A DNA stretch of 64,000 nt from Prochlorococcus marinus (GTDB lineage Bacteria > Cyanobacteriota > Cyanobacteriia > PCC-6307 > Cyanobiaceae): positions 1 through 64,000 of the forward strand of contig NZ_CVSZ01000003.1 of the NCBI RefSeq assembly GCF_001180325.1, in the 5' to 3' direction. Each line of letters opens with the position of its first letter. Positions within the stretch are counted from its first letter, which is position 1. This document shows positions 53,912 to 63,856 of the stretch, one piece after another. The translations under genes were made by a program, and so were the position numbers. The notes under the pieces are model-generated. The model worked only from the letters and a program-made list of their open reading frames with translations. It was not told the DNA's origin and made no database searches.

Positions 53912-54070
53912 TTAAAAAACACAATATGGGTTACTTATAGATTCACTACAAAAAAATCTCTTACGTAGAATTTCTTTTACTGATTGTGAATAAATTTTGG
54001 CGGTAAGGATCGTTCCAAAATTAACTAAAAATATAATTAGAAGAAGTAGCTCAATTGGAAGGTTGGTCAT
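53912..54070 (-). CDS. Small membrane protein, 52 residues
   Basis: MTNLPIELLLLIIFLVNFGT, then a basic stretch (KIYSQSVKEILRKRF) and a Cys-containing end. GGAGGTAAT lies upstream of the ATG on the minus strand. Not recognised. Confidence 0.55.
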   Translation of the reverse strand: MTNLPIELLLLIIFLVNFGTILTAKIYSQSVKEILRKRFFCSESISNPYCVF

Positions 54071-54147
54071 AAGATTACCTCCCTTAAATATATATAAATA
54101 ACCTATAACGGCAGAAAAGGTATTGAATAGAGTTTAAATTCTTATCT

Positions 54148-54312
54148 TTAGCCATCGAGATTCTTTGGTACTGGAATAGGTTCACAATTTTCGACGCATT
54201 CTTCTAAAGACTTTTCAGAATTACTCTTGATTTCGCAACTACGAAGACAATCATAGAAGGCATACTTGGGATCTAATTCATTTTTGAATTGTTTATTTCT
54301 AAATGTATTCAT
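54148..54312 (-). CDS. Twin-CX3C microprotein, 54 residues
   Basis: YAFYDCLRSCEIKSNSEKSL then EECVENCEPIPVPK. Two CX3C motifs are separated by twelve residues, and a Pro-rich tail follows. It is coupled to the NNTxWLD protein gene just upstream, whose stop lies only two bases before this ATG. Compare the 33,930 protein, with the same motif pair eight residues apart. Confidence 0.68.
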   Translation of the reverse strand: MNTFRNKQFKNELDPKYAFYDCLRSCEIKSNSEKSLEECVENCEPIPVPKNLDG

Positions 54313-54314
54313 GA

Positions 54315-54422
54315 TCAAACTCCATTTGATTTTTTTTCAAGTTGATTAATTAATTTATCCAACCAAAGAGTGTTGTTGATCTTTTTTGTGTTTTTAAAGT
54401 ATTTTGTTTTGTAAGTACTCAT
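54315..54422 (-). CDS. NNTxWLDxLIN microprotein, 35 residues
   Basis: MSTYKTKYFKNTKKINNTLW then LDKLINQLEKKSNGV. The NNTLWLDKLINQLE block aligns with NNTEWLDELINKIE at 53,399. GGAGG lies upstream of the ATG. It precedes the twin-CX3C gene in a likely two-gene unit. Confidence 0.65.
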   Translation of the reverse strand: MSTYKTKYFKNTKKINNTLWLDKLINQLEKKSNGV

Positions 54423-54612
54423 GAAGTGAAACCTCCAATCAGTGGATCTAATTTAAAGGTGATGATTCAAATTTCCTAGAGCAAAAATACTGATTATGAA
54501 TTTAGTGAAATATTTTAAAAAAGATTAATTTATATTTTGTATTCTGAGTATTAAAACTCTTGATTCTTGTATATAACTAATACTAAATAACTTCTAAAAA
54601 AGAAGGTTAATT

Positions 54613-54783
54613 ATGACTTATGGAAATCTAATTAAAAATAAAATTCAACATGGATTTGGTGGTTTGTTTGATACTTTATCAATTGAGAGAAAACTAACTG
54701 ATGCTCAAATGGAATGTATGCAATTCGGAATTTGTGATTATGCTCCAAGACAAGTTGAGGAAGTTCCCTTTTTTCATTATTAA
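54613..54783 (+). CDS. Small soluble protein, 56 residues
   Basis: The protein MTYGNLIKNKIQHGFGGLFD continues with an acidic helix and MECMQFGICDYAP (two Cys, six apart). Mixed charge. No family known. Confidence 0.6.
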   Translation: MTYGNLIKNKIQHGFGGLFDTLSIERKLTDAQMECMQFGICDYAPRQVEEVPFFHY

Positions 54784-54810
54784 TTTAAATTTATTTTAAA
54801 CGAAGAGCAA

Positions 54811-55125
54811 TTAGCTCCTCCTCACCCAATCAGGAGATCCACTAAACCAATCAGCAAGATCATCATTTTTGGGATCGAAATGATTTTCAGTTTCTAAACC
54901 ATCAAGGCCAAGATTCTGGATAAGTCCATTTATTCCATCTGATTTTTGCTTACCATATCTCCTCAAGCTATTAGCTTTCTTAAGCCATGTCCATATAGTT
55001 GAATTATGTTTTGCAAACTTTTCTACATAAATTCGTTCTTCCAATGCAACAGGTTCATCTAATGAAATCCTTTTTACAATATCCTTAATTTTTAAACGAG
55101 TCTTGTTTGTTAGGAACATATTCAT
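54811..55125 (-). CDS. Conserved hypothetical protein, 104 residues
   Basis: Helical N-terminal half (KTRLKIKDIVKRISLDEPVA, EERIYVEKFAKHNSTIW), then a Gly/Asp-rich acidic end (PKNDDLADWFSGSPDWVRRS). It resembles proteins that I have seen in marine picocyanobacteria but carries no named domain. Confidence 0.68.
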   Translation of the reverse strand: MNMFLTNKTRLKIKDIVKRISLDEPVALEERIYVEKFAKHNSTIWTWLKKANSLRRYGKQKSDGINGLIQNLGLDGLETENHFDPKNDDLADWFSGSPDWVRRS

Positions 55126-55448
55126 AAAAGAAGTTAATGTTTTATAAAAGTTTTTTTTATGAATGTCTTGTCAATCTTTATTTCAAGAAAAAGTATTTTT
55201 TAGGAGCTTTTCAAGGACAAATATATTTATTTAACAACAGGTATATTCAATTGGTAAAAAAGACTACTTAATTTGATTTATATAACTTATATGAAAATGA
55301 GTTCCATATAAGTTTCTCTATATAATTTAAGAATTAATTTATAAAATTGAATAAGGAAAATTTACATTCACAATAGATCTAAACTAAGAGAATAAAATAG
55401 AAAAATTACATTCATTTTTTAGCACTCTTCCATACAATAAATTTAATA
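55126..55448. other. 323-base AT-rich region upstream of the hsdM remnant
   Basis: No gene is visible. GATCTAAACTAAGAG (55376-55390) repeats the sequence that precedes the terminator elements at 47,519 and 50,595, but here without a hairpin. Confidence 0.4.
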
Positions 55449-55493
55449 TTGGAATTCAGGTTAAAATTAAAAACATTTAAGATCTCAATATAT

Positions 55494-55808
55494 ATGTATG
55501 AAGAAGCCTTCAAAAATATAGACGACGTCTTTTGGAAAGATGCCGGTTGCAGCAGTGAACTGGATTATATAGAGCAAACTAGTTGGATTCTTTTTCTCAA
55601 ATATTTAGATGATTATGAAGAGAATAAAGAAACAGCGGCAATTTTAAATGGAGAAACTTACGAAAGAATTATTGATAAAGAATTTAGATGGAAAGAGTGG
55701 GCTTATCCAAAGACTGGTGATGAAAAACTTAATTACGATATTGCATTAACAGGAGATGACTTACTTGAGTTTGTTAATAAAAAACTTTTTCCTCATCATT
55801 TTTTCTAA
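55494..55808 (+). pseudogene. N-terminal fragment of a type I restriction-modification methylase (HsdM)
   Basis: From the ATG at 55494 the fragment MYEEAFKNIDDVFWKDAGCS, SELDYIEQTSWILFLKYLDD and the KEFRWKEWAYPKTGDEKL ... GDDLLEFVNKKLFP end matches the helical HsdM N-terminal domain. A full HsdM of about 500 residues would continue with the SAM-binding NPPF/DPxxGxG domain; here it stops after 104 residues. No hsdS or hsdR is nearby. It is a remnant, though a short stand-alone protein is possible. Confidence 0.8.
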
Positions 55809-55926
55809 ACTTTCTTCGACTAACTATCTTCGATAAACTAAACAAAACGCTTTGGATTTAGCTTACTTTCGAAAAAAGTTAACAAAATGCCATACCAGCA
55901 GCCCTATTTCCCGCAAACTATAGACC

Positions 55927-56385
55927 ATGACTGAACCTAACTACTGGCTAATGAAAAGTGAACCTGATGCTTACAGCATAGATACTTTAAAAAAGGACGG
56001 TGTAACTTTATGGGATGGAATAAGAAATTATCAGGCTCGAAATTTTATGAGAAAAATGAATAAAGGAGATAAAATTTTTTTCTATCATTCGAATTGCAAA
56101 CCTCCAGGTATTGTGGGACTTATGGAGGTAATAGATCTAAATATTGTTGATCCTACTCAATTTGATCAAGATTCAAAATATTTTGATCCAAAATCGAAAC
56201 CTGATAATCCGAGGTGGGATTGTGTAAAAGTAGAATATAAATTTAAATCAAATAAGATTTTAAGTTTACCTGAATTAAAGCTTTTATTTAATGAGGATGA
56301 GTTATTAGTCGTAAAAAAAGGAAATAGATTATCTATATTACCTGTAAGAAATGATATTGCAAAAATACTACTAGAAAAAATATAA
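55927..56385 (+). CDS. EVE-domain (thymocyte nuclear protein 1-like) protein
   Basis: The 152-residue protein is an EVE fold: YWLMKSEPDAYSIDTLKKDG, LWDGIRNYQARNFMRKM, GDKIFFYHSNCKPPGIVGLM, then VEYKFKSNKILSLPELKLLF. EVE is PUA-related and binds modified bases in DNA or RNA (established for related proteins). Its adjacency to an HsdM remnant may be chance, since the gene looks conserved and complete. Confidence 0.9.
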   Translation: MTEPNYWLMKSEPDAYSIDTLKKDGVTLWDGIRNYQARNFMRKMNKGDKIFFYHSNCKPPGIVGLMEVIDLNIVDPTQFDQDSKYFDPKSKPDNPRWDCVKVEYKFKSNKILSLPELKLLFNEDELLVVKKGNRLSILPVRNDIAKILLEKI

Positions 56386-56392
56386 ATAATTT

Positions 56393-56644
56393 TTAATCCT
56401 TAAAATTCATTGAAAACATATTGCCAATATAAAGTCTAGTTAAATCCCTATTTTGAAATCCTTTTTGCATCAAAAATCCTGCTATGGCGGCTTGTAGTAT
56501 TCTGTATTGATCCCAGTTAGGATGCTCTTCAACAAATTCTTTCATAGCCTTTTGAAGATTTTCTTGAAGTTCACATTTGAAACTTATTACTTCATCTTTG
56601 TGATTTAGAAATTGCGAATTTTCTCTGTAATTTAACTCTTGCAT
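56393..56644 (-). CDS. DUF2811-family protein, 83 residues
   Basis: The cyanobacterial family pattern ISFKCELQENLQKAMKEFVEEHPNWDQYRILQAAIAGFLMQKG is clear. The C-terminal NRDLTRLYIGNMFSM ends the protein. Helical, soluble. Function unknown. It converges on the EVE gene. Confidence 0.85.
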   Translation of the reverse strand: MQELNYRENSQFLNHKDEVISFKCELQENLQKAMKEFVEEHPNWDQYRILQAAIAGFLMQKGFQNRDLTRLYIGNMFSMNFKD

Positions 56645-56957
56645 ATTGTAAAAATTTTATTGGAATTTAAATCTACAAGATGTAGTTTTCTCCAAAATTA
56701 CTGAATCGTCAACAAGCATTATTAAAAGACAGTCTCAGGTTATAGAATAATGAGAATTCAGTCATACATGGGGGAGTCATGGAAATCAATTTTGTAAATT
56801 TAAATCTTACCTAATTATAAAGTTTTATATAAAATTAGAAGTTTTCCACATGCTTTAGATCATTAGATATTTTTTTTTAAAATACTGTGGAAAAGGTGTG
56901 AAAAAATTTTTTTTAGAAGGGGAAATTTTTTCTAAAATTTCCAATTTTATTTATCTT
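56645..56957. other. 313-base AT-rich region with DnaA-box-like inverted pair
   Basis: TTTTCCACA (56842-56850) and its reverse complement TGTGGAAAA (56886-56894) lie 35 bases apart, followed by TGTGAAAAA (56898 onward). TTTTCCACA is the DnaA box form reported in cyanobacteria (established knowledge). No gene is visible. Confidence 0.5.
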
Positions 56958-57329
56958 TTAATCCATTGATTCCCACATGTTTTTTATTTCATAAAATAAA
57001 TTTTGTGCTATTGGTATCGGCCAATACATTTCGAAGGATCTAGTTTGGTCTTGACTTTCAAAAACAAACCTTAAACTCCATTCATTTTTTTGTCCCTCTA
57101 AGTGAATATACCAAGGCAATTGTTCTAATTCTAAAGTAATAGATTCTTCATCCATTAGTTCATCTTTGATAACTAATAGTTGTTCATTTATTCTTAAGAG
57201 TAGAAGGTAAAGTGAATTGAATTCACTCTTTTGCAACTCAATTGACCAATTGTCTACACTAATCAAAAAGCAAAATTTGCCTTTTTTAAAATCTTTAAGT
57301 AATCTCCATCTTTTTTGGTCTTTTACCAA
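56958..57329 (-). CDS. DUF1818-family protein, 123 residues
   Basis: The protein has the cyanobacterial DUF1818 layout: WRLLKDFKKGKFCFLISVDN, WSIELQKSEFNSLYLLLLRI, then ITLELEQLPWYIHLEG and SFEMYWPIPIAQNLFYEIK. Function unknown. It is two bases downstream of rpoZ on the same strand, so it is co-transcribed. Confidence 0.85.
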   Translation of the reverse strand: MVKDQKRWRLLKDFKKGKFCFLISVDNWSIELQKSEFNSLYLLLLRINEQLLVIKDELMDEESITLELEQLPWYIHLEGQKNEWSLRFVFESQDQTRSFEMYWPIPIAQNLFYEIKNMWESMD

Positions 57330-57331
57330 AA

Positions 57332-57568
57332 TTAGCCTGGAAGTAAATCTGGTTGATCTTGCTCATCACTTAGTTCAATAATTGACCTTTGAACGGGTTT
57401 AATAGTTGATTCTTCTAATAAGCCATCAAAATCATCAAAACGTCTTTGTTTAGCTCTGAAAGCAATTTTCACTGTAGTTAAATATCTATTAGTTGATTTT
57501 CTTATCAAGCTCTCACCTCTCTTTGCAAGATCATTAGAATCAACTCCTACATTATTAGATATGTTCAT
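57332..57568 (-). CDS. rpoZ: DNA-directed RNA polymerase omega subunit
   Basis: The 78-residue omega protein has the core [35 protein letters not shown] and an acidic end ([15 protein letters not shown]). It helps assemble beta-prime. The rpoZ-DUF1818 pairing is typical for picocyanobacteria. Confidence 0.92.
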   Translation of the reverse strand: MNISNNVGVDSNDLAKRGESLIRKSTNRYLTTVKIAFRAKQRRFDDFDGLLEESTIKPVQRSIIELSDEQDQPDLLPG

Positions 57569-57664
57569 AAAAAAATTTTTTGCTATAGAATATATTTTAC
57601 AGTTTATTCGACAGTTTCAAAACATAAATTACAAAAAGAACTTAATTGATTTAAATAACTTCAT

Positions 57665-59233
57665 ATGGAAGAAAGTTTATCTGGAACAATTGCTATTGAT
57701 TTAGGGAACACTAATACTGTTGTAGCTTTTCAAGATCAAAAAGATATACATTCTGTTTTAGTTGAAATACCGAATATTACGTCATCTCCAGGAGTTATTC
57801 CTTCAGCAGTTTGGTTCGAGGAACCTTCAAAGATTCCTAAAATTGGTATTAGTGCTCTAAAGATGAGAGATAACACAAATTCTGATTTATTTTTTCATTC
57901 GAATTTTAAAAGATTAATTGGAAATTCTATTGAAAAAATTAACCAAAAAAATATTTTAAATCCTAATGAATGTGGCGAAAAATTTTTTAAAATTTTGTGG
58001 GCAAACATTCCGCACAAATATGACATCAAAAGACTCGTTTTAACTGCTCCTATTGATACATATAAGGGTTATAGAGAATGGTTAGTTAACCTTTGCGAGG
58101 AAATATCTGTAGATGAAATAGCCCTTGTTGATGAGCCTACTGCGGCAAGTTTTGGAATAAATTTACCATTTGGCTCAAAAATTATGACATTAGATATTGG
58201 AGGGAGTACAGTCGATATGAATATTGTGAAAATAGAAGGAGGAGAAGGAAAATCTAGTCCAATAGCTGAACTATTAAAATTTAAAGGTAATGATGTAAGC
58301 TCAATTTCAAAACAAAAAATAAGGTGTGCTGAAATAATTGGAAAAACAGGTTCAAAAATTGGTGGGAAAGATATTGATCAATGGATAGTTGATTATTTTA
58401 TTCCAGGGGATAATTATATTAAAAATCTTTCAAAAGCAGAAAAAATAAAATGTAAACTCAGCTCATCTGTAATCAAATATGAAAATAAATATCCAATAAA
58501 ATTATTTACTGACCAAAATAAAGAAAGTGATTTTTACCTAAGTAAAGAAATATTTGAGAAAATACTCATTGATAATAATTTTCTTAATCACCTTAACTCT
58601 TTACTAAAAGATTTATTAAATCAAGCAAGAGGTAAATTTTGCACAGTTGACGACTTAAATGCAATTGTTTTGGTTGGTGGAGGAACTCAAATACCATTGA
58701 TCAAAGAATGGATAACAAAAAAAATTCCAAAAATTCAAATAAAGTCTCCACCCCCTATTGAATCAATAGCTTTGGGAGCTTTAGCAATGACCCCTGGGGT
58801 AAAAATTAAAGACATATTAAATAAAGGATTATCTATAAGATTATTTAATAAAAGAGAGCAAAAACACTTTTGGCATCCTATTTTTTGCAAAGGTCAAACA
58901 TGGCCAACAGAAAACCCTTTTCAACTGATCCTTCAAGCCAGTAAAAAGAATCAGAAAATATTCGAAATAATAATTGGAGAGACACAAAAAGAAAGAGCAT
59001 ATGATGTTATTTTTGAAAATGGATTACCAAAGTTATCAGAGATTCAAAATGAAGAAGAAATTATAGAATGGGACAAAAAGCCACTCAAAATAATATTAAA
59101 AAATAAATCTAATATTGGAGAAGACACTTTAAAACTTTTTTTTAAAATTACGAAAAATGCTGATTTATTAGTTAATTGCTTTGATGTTAAAGATGAATTT
59201 TTTGGAGAATATAATTTAGGAAATATCTTCTAA
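57665..59233 (+). CDS. Short Hsp70-family (DnaK-like) protein
   Basis: The 522-residue protein has a full actin-like ATPase: phosphate-1 IAIDLGNTNTVVAFQD, LVDEPTAASFGINLPFG, phosphate-2 MTLDIGGSTVDMNI and adenosine IVLVGGGTQIPLIKEWI. The substrate-binding part (about 385-520) is short and divergent, without the helical lid and EEVD-type end of DnaK. It is probably a specialised chaperone distinct from the main DnaKs. Confidence 0.85.
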   Translation: MEESLSGTIAIDLGNTNTVVAFQDQKDIHSVLVEIPNITSSPGVIPSAVWFEEPSKIPKIGISALKMRDNTNSDLFFHSNFKRLIGNSIEKINQKNILNPNECGEKFFKILWANIPHKYDIKRLVLTAPIDTYKGYREWLVNLCEEISVDEIALVDEPTAASFGINLPFGSKIMTLDIGGSTVDMNIVKIEGGEGKSSPIAELLKFKGNDVSSISKQKIRCAEIIGKTGSKIGGKDIDQWIVDYFIPGDNYIKNLSKAEKIKCKLSSSVIKYENKYPIKLFTDQNKESDFYLSKEIFEKILIDNNFLNHLNSLLKDLLNQARGKFCTVDDLNAIVLVGGGTQIPLIKEWITKKIPKIQIKSPPPIESIALGALAMTPGVKIKDILNKGLSIRLFNKREQKHFWHPIFCKGQTWPTENPFQLILQASKKNQKIFEIIIGETQKERAYDVIFENGLPKLSEIQNEEEIIEWDKKPLKIILKNKSNIGEDTLKLFFKITKNADLLVNCFDVKDEFFGEYNLGNIF

Positions 59234-59240
59234 AAATAAC

Positions 59241-59777
59241 CTATTCAAGGAAAACTCCTTCTTCATTATCAACATTATTTAAACGTAAGCTAATACTTTC
59301 AATTTTACTAGTTGGCACTTTTTTACCACAAAAATCTGGTTGAATAGGTAATTCTCTATGACCTCTATCTACCATTACTAATAACATCACTCTTTGGGGT
59401 CTGCCCCATGAATATAAAGCATCCATTGCAGCTCTAACTGTTCTACCTGTGAAAATTACATCATCTATCAAAAGAATTTCTTGTTTCTCGATAGGAATCG
59501 GAATATCTGCAGCTTGTATCAGGCGAGTTCCAACTCTATTTTGGTCATCTCTGTAAAAAGTTGGATCAATTGTTCCTTTTCTGAATCTTAAACCTGTTCT
59601 AGAGAATAATTCCTTCTCTAGCACCTCGGTCAGCTCAATTCCTCTAGTCGGGATTCCAACCAATAGAAGGTTATCTAGTTTTTTTACTTTTTCGATAATT
59701 TCGCAAGTTAAACGCGAAATAGTTTTTCTAAGCTCGACTTCAGTTAGTATTACGATCTTTTTTGTTTTCTTAGACAT
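59241..59777 (-). CDS. pyrR: PyrR bifunctional pyrimidine regulator / uracil phosphoribosyltransferase
   Basis: The 178-residue protein has the PRPP-binding motif ILLIDDVIFTGRTVRAAMDAL and the N-terminal LVGIPTRGIELTEVLEKEL. PyrR controls pyr operons by RNA binding in Bacillus and has UPRT activity; in cyanobacteria either role is possible. It converges on the Hsp70 gene with an 8-base gap. Confidence 0.93.
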   Translation of the reverse strand: MSKKTKKIVILTEVELRKTISRLTCEIIEKVKKLDNLLLVGIPTRGIELTEVLEKELFSRTGLRFRKGTIDPTFYRDDQNRVGTRLIQAADIPIPIEKQEILLIDDVIFTGRTVRAAMDALYSWGRPQRVMLLVMVDRGHRELPIQPDFCGKKVPTSKIESISLRLNNVDNEEGVFLE

Positions 59778-59914
59778 GATATATCAAGAAATAAAATTAA
59801 TCTAATATTTTCATAAATTAGCAAAAGCTAACTATATTAAATATAAATTGTTAAAGAGTATCATTAGAAGCTAAATTTAAGGTTGGATCAGCTAACAATG
59901 AATTTGATCTAAAT

Positions 59915-61537
59915 ATGTCAAATATTAGCAGCAAAAATATAAAAAGATTAAATGTTCCTCAGAGCCCTGTAGTTCTTGCAATACTAGATGGATGGGGATA
60001 TCGAAAAGAAAAATCAGATAATGCTATTAAAAGCGCCAGTACACCAATCATGGACTCGCTTTGGCATGCTTACCCTCACACCCTTATAAGTGCTAGTGGA
60101 TCAGATGTAGGCCTCCCAGACGGACAAATGGGTAATTCAGAGGTAGGACACCTTACCATTGGTGCGGGAAGAATAATCCAACAAGAACTTGTAAGGATTT
60201 CAAATATTGTAAAAAATAATCAATTAGGATTGTTAAATGAGTTAAAAGAGATGGCTGCTTCATTAAAGAAAAATAATTCTACTTTGCATATCATGGGATT
60301 ATGTTCCGATGGAGGAGTTCATAGTCATATCGATCATTTATTAGGCTTAATAAAATGGGCATCTGATAATAACCTTAAAAAGGTTGCAATCCATATTATT
60401 ACTGATGGAAGAGATACTCCTGCAAAAAGTGCCACGAAATATCTAAATCAAATAGAATCATGTATAAAGAAATTTAACGTAGGCGAAATTGCTTCAATAT
60501 GTGGAAGATACTGGATAATGGATAGAAATCTTCTATGGGATAGAACAGAAAAAGCATATTCTAATTTGACTGATCCAGATATTCAAATAACAAATATTTC
60601 TCCCAAGGATTACATAGAAAAAAGTTATGCCAAAAACATAACCGATGAATTTATAGAGCCCATACGAATGTCTGAAAACTATCTTAAAGATGGGGATAGT
60701 TTGATATTCTTTAACTTTCGTCCTGACAGAGCAAGACAAATAGTAAAATCTCTTTCGGTCAAAGAATTCTCAGACTTTGAAAGAAAAAATTATCCAAATC
60801 TAGAATTTGTTACTTTTACTCAATATGATCAGAACTTTCCCGTTAAAGTTGCATTTCCTCCTGAATCACTAAATAATTTTATAGGTCAAATAGTTTCAGA
60901 AAACGGGCTTAAACAATACAGAACAGCGGAAACCGAAAAATATCCTCACGTAACATACTTTTTCAATGGAGGAGTTGAAATACCTTTACCTGGAGAAGAG
61001 AGATATTTAATTCCATCTCCAAGAGTCGCAACTTATGATATGGAACCCGAAATGTCTGCAGAGGAATTAACTAATAGTTGCTCTAAAGCAATTAAAAGCG
61101 GGAATTACGCATTTATAGTAATCAATTTTGCCAATCCTGATATGGTTGGTCATACAGGCAACATGGATGCAACAATTAAAGCTATAGAAAAAGTAGATAA
61201 ATGTGTAGGTCAAATAGTTAATGCTACTGGAGAAATGGGTGGAAGCATTGTTATTACAGCCGATCATGGTAACGCAGAGGTAATGAAGGGATCTGAAGGA
61301 GAACCATGGACAGCACACACAATAAATAAAGTTCCATTAATTTTGATTGAAGGTGAAAAAAGAAAAATCCCAAATTTGGGAAATGAAATTAATTTAAGAA
61401 AAAATGCGGGCTTAGCAGATATTGCTCCCACTTTATTGCAATTATTAAATCTTCCAATACCAAGAGAAATGACAGGCAAATCGCTTATTCAAGAAATTGA
61501 ATTAAAAGGTTATAATAAGGTCGTTCAACACGTTTAA
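59915..61537 (+). CDS. gpmI: 2,3-bisphosphoglycerate-independent phosphoglycerate mutase
   Basis: Interconverts 3- and 2-phosphoglycerate with two Mn ions and a phosphoserine. The 540-residue protein has [20 protein letters not shown], the catalytic-Ser motif [44 protein letters not shown] and [11 protein letters not shown]. Complete. secG follows 23 bases downstream. Confidence 0.97.
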   Translation: MSNISSKNIKRLNVPQSPVVLAILDGWGYRKEKSDNAIKSASTPIMDSLWHAYPHTLISASGSDVGLPDGQMGNSEVGHLTIGAGRIIQQELVRISNIVKNNQLGLLNELKEMAASLKKNNSTLHIMGLCSDGGVHSHIDHLLGLIKWASDNNLKKVAIHIITDGRDTPAKSATKYLNQIESCIKKFNVGEIASICGRYWIMDRNLLWDRTEKAYSNLTDPDIQITNISPKDYIEKSYAKNITDEFIEPIRMSENYLKDGDSLIFFNFRPDRARQIVKSLSVKEFSDFERKNYPNLEFVTFTQYDQNFPVKVAFPPESLNNFIGQIVSENGLKQYRTAETEKYPHVTYFFNGGVEIPLPGEERYLIPSPRVATYDMEPEMSAEELTNSCSKAIKSGNYAFIVINFANPDMVGHTGNMDATIKAIEKVDKCVGQIVNATGEMGGSIVITADHGNAEVMKGSEGEPWTAHTINKVPLILIEGEKRKIPNLGNEINLRKNAGLADIAPTLLQLLNLPIPREMTGKSLIQEIELKGYNKVVQHV

Positions 61538-61560
61538 AGTTAATAAAAGTTTTTTTAGCA

Positions 61561-61788
61561 ATGATTCAAATTATTAGTTGGATTTGGGTATTCTCTGGAG
61601 TTCTTCTCATTCTCTTAGTTTTACTTCATAGTCCCAAAGGTGATGGAATGGGAGGAATAGCCGCAAGTGGAAGCTCTATGTTTAATAGCGCAAGTAGTGC
61701 AGAAGCCTCTCTAAACAAAATAACTTGGACTTTTTTAGTGATATTTTTGTCTCTCGCAATTATTCTAAGCGCTGGTTGGATTTCATAA
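61561..61788 (+). CDS. secG: Preprotein translocase subunit SecG
   Basis: The 75-residue protein has the SecG layout: helix IISWIWVFSGVLLILLVLLH, the SPKGDGMGGIAASGSSMFNS loop and a second helix (WTFLVIFLSLAIILSAGWI). Part of SecYEG in plasma and thylakoid membranes. It probably shares a transcript with gpmI. A bidirectional terminator follows. Confidence 0.94.
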   Translation: MIQIISWIWVFSGVLLILLVLLHSPKGDGMGGIAASGSSMFNSASSAEASLNKITWTFLVIFLSLAIILSAGWIS

Positions 61789-61798
61789 AATTTGAATA

Positions 61799-61830
61799 AA
61801 AAAAGGGACCATTTTGAATGATCCCTTTTT
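61799..61830. terminator. Bidirectional terminator between secG and groL
   Basis: AAAGGGACCATT-TTG-AATGATCCCTTTTT forms a stem with one mismatch. A-rich and T-rich flanks let it serve both convergent units. Confidence 0.85.
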
Positions 61831-61855
61831 AAAATATTTGAAAACTATTGTTTAG

Positions 61856-63520
<1,665 letters not shown>

Positions 63521-63544
63521 TTAATAATTTTTGAAACAAATATT

Positions 63545-63856
63545 TTAGCTTACTACAGCTAAAATATCCTTTTCTGAGAGCAAGACATATTCATCTCCTC
63601 CCAATTTAATGTCTGTGCCAGCATATTTGCTGTACAAAACTTTATCGCCAATACTCACTTCTGGAGTTTGTCGAGAACCATCGTCATTAAGTTTGCCAGG
63701 GCCCACCTGAGCAACTTCTCCAACCTGTGGTTTTTCTTTAGCTGAATCAGGCAAAAGAATGCCCCCAGCAGTTTTTTCCTCAGATGCGGAAACTTTAATA
63801 AATATTCTATCTCCCAGTGGTTTTACTGTAGAGACTGTAAGTGAAACAGCTGCCAT
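63545..63856 (-). CDS. groS: Co-chaperonin GroES
   Basis: The 103-residue protein has the GroES pattern [36 protein letters not shown] split across the mobile loop, with [20 protein letters not shown] at the end. It caps the GroEL ring. It is the first gene of the operon. Confidence 0.98.
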
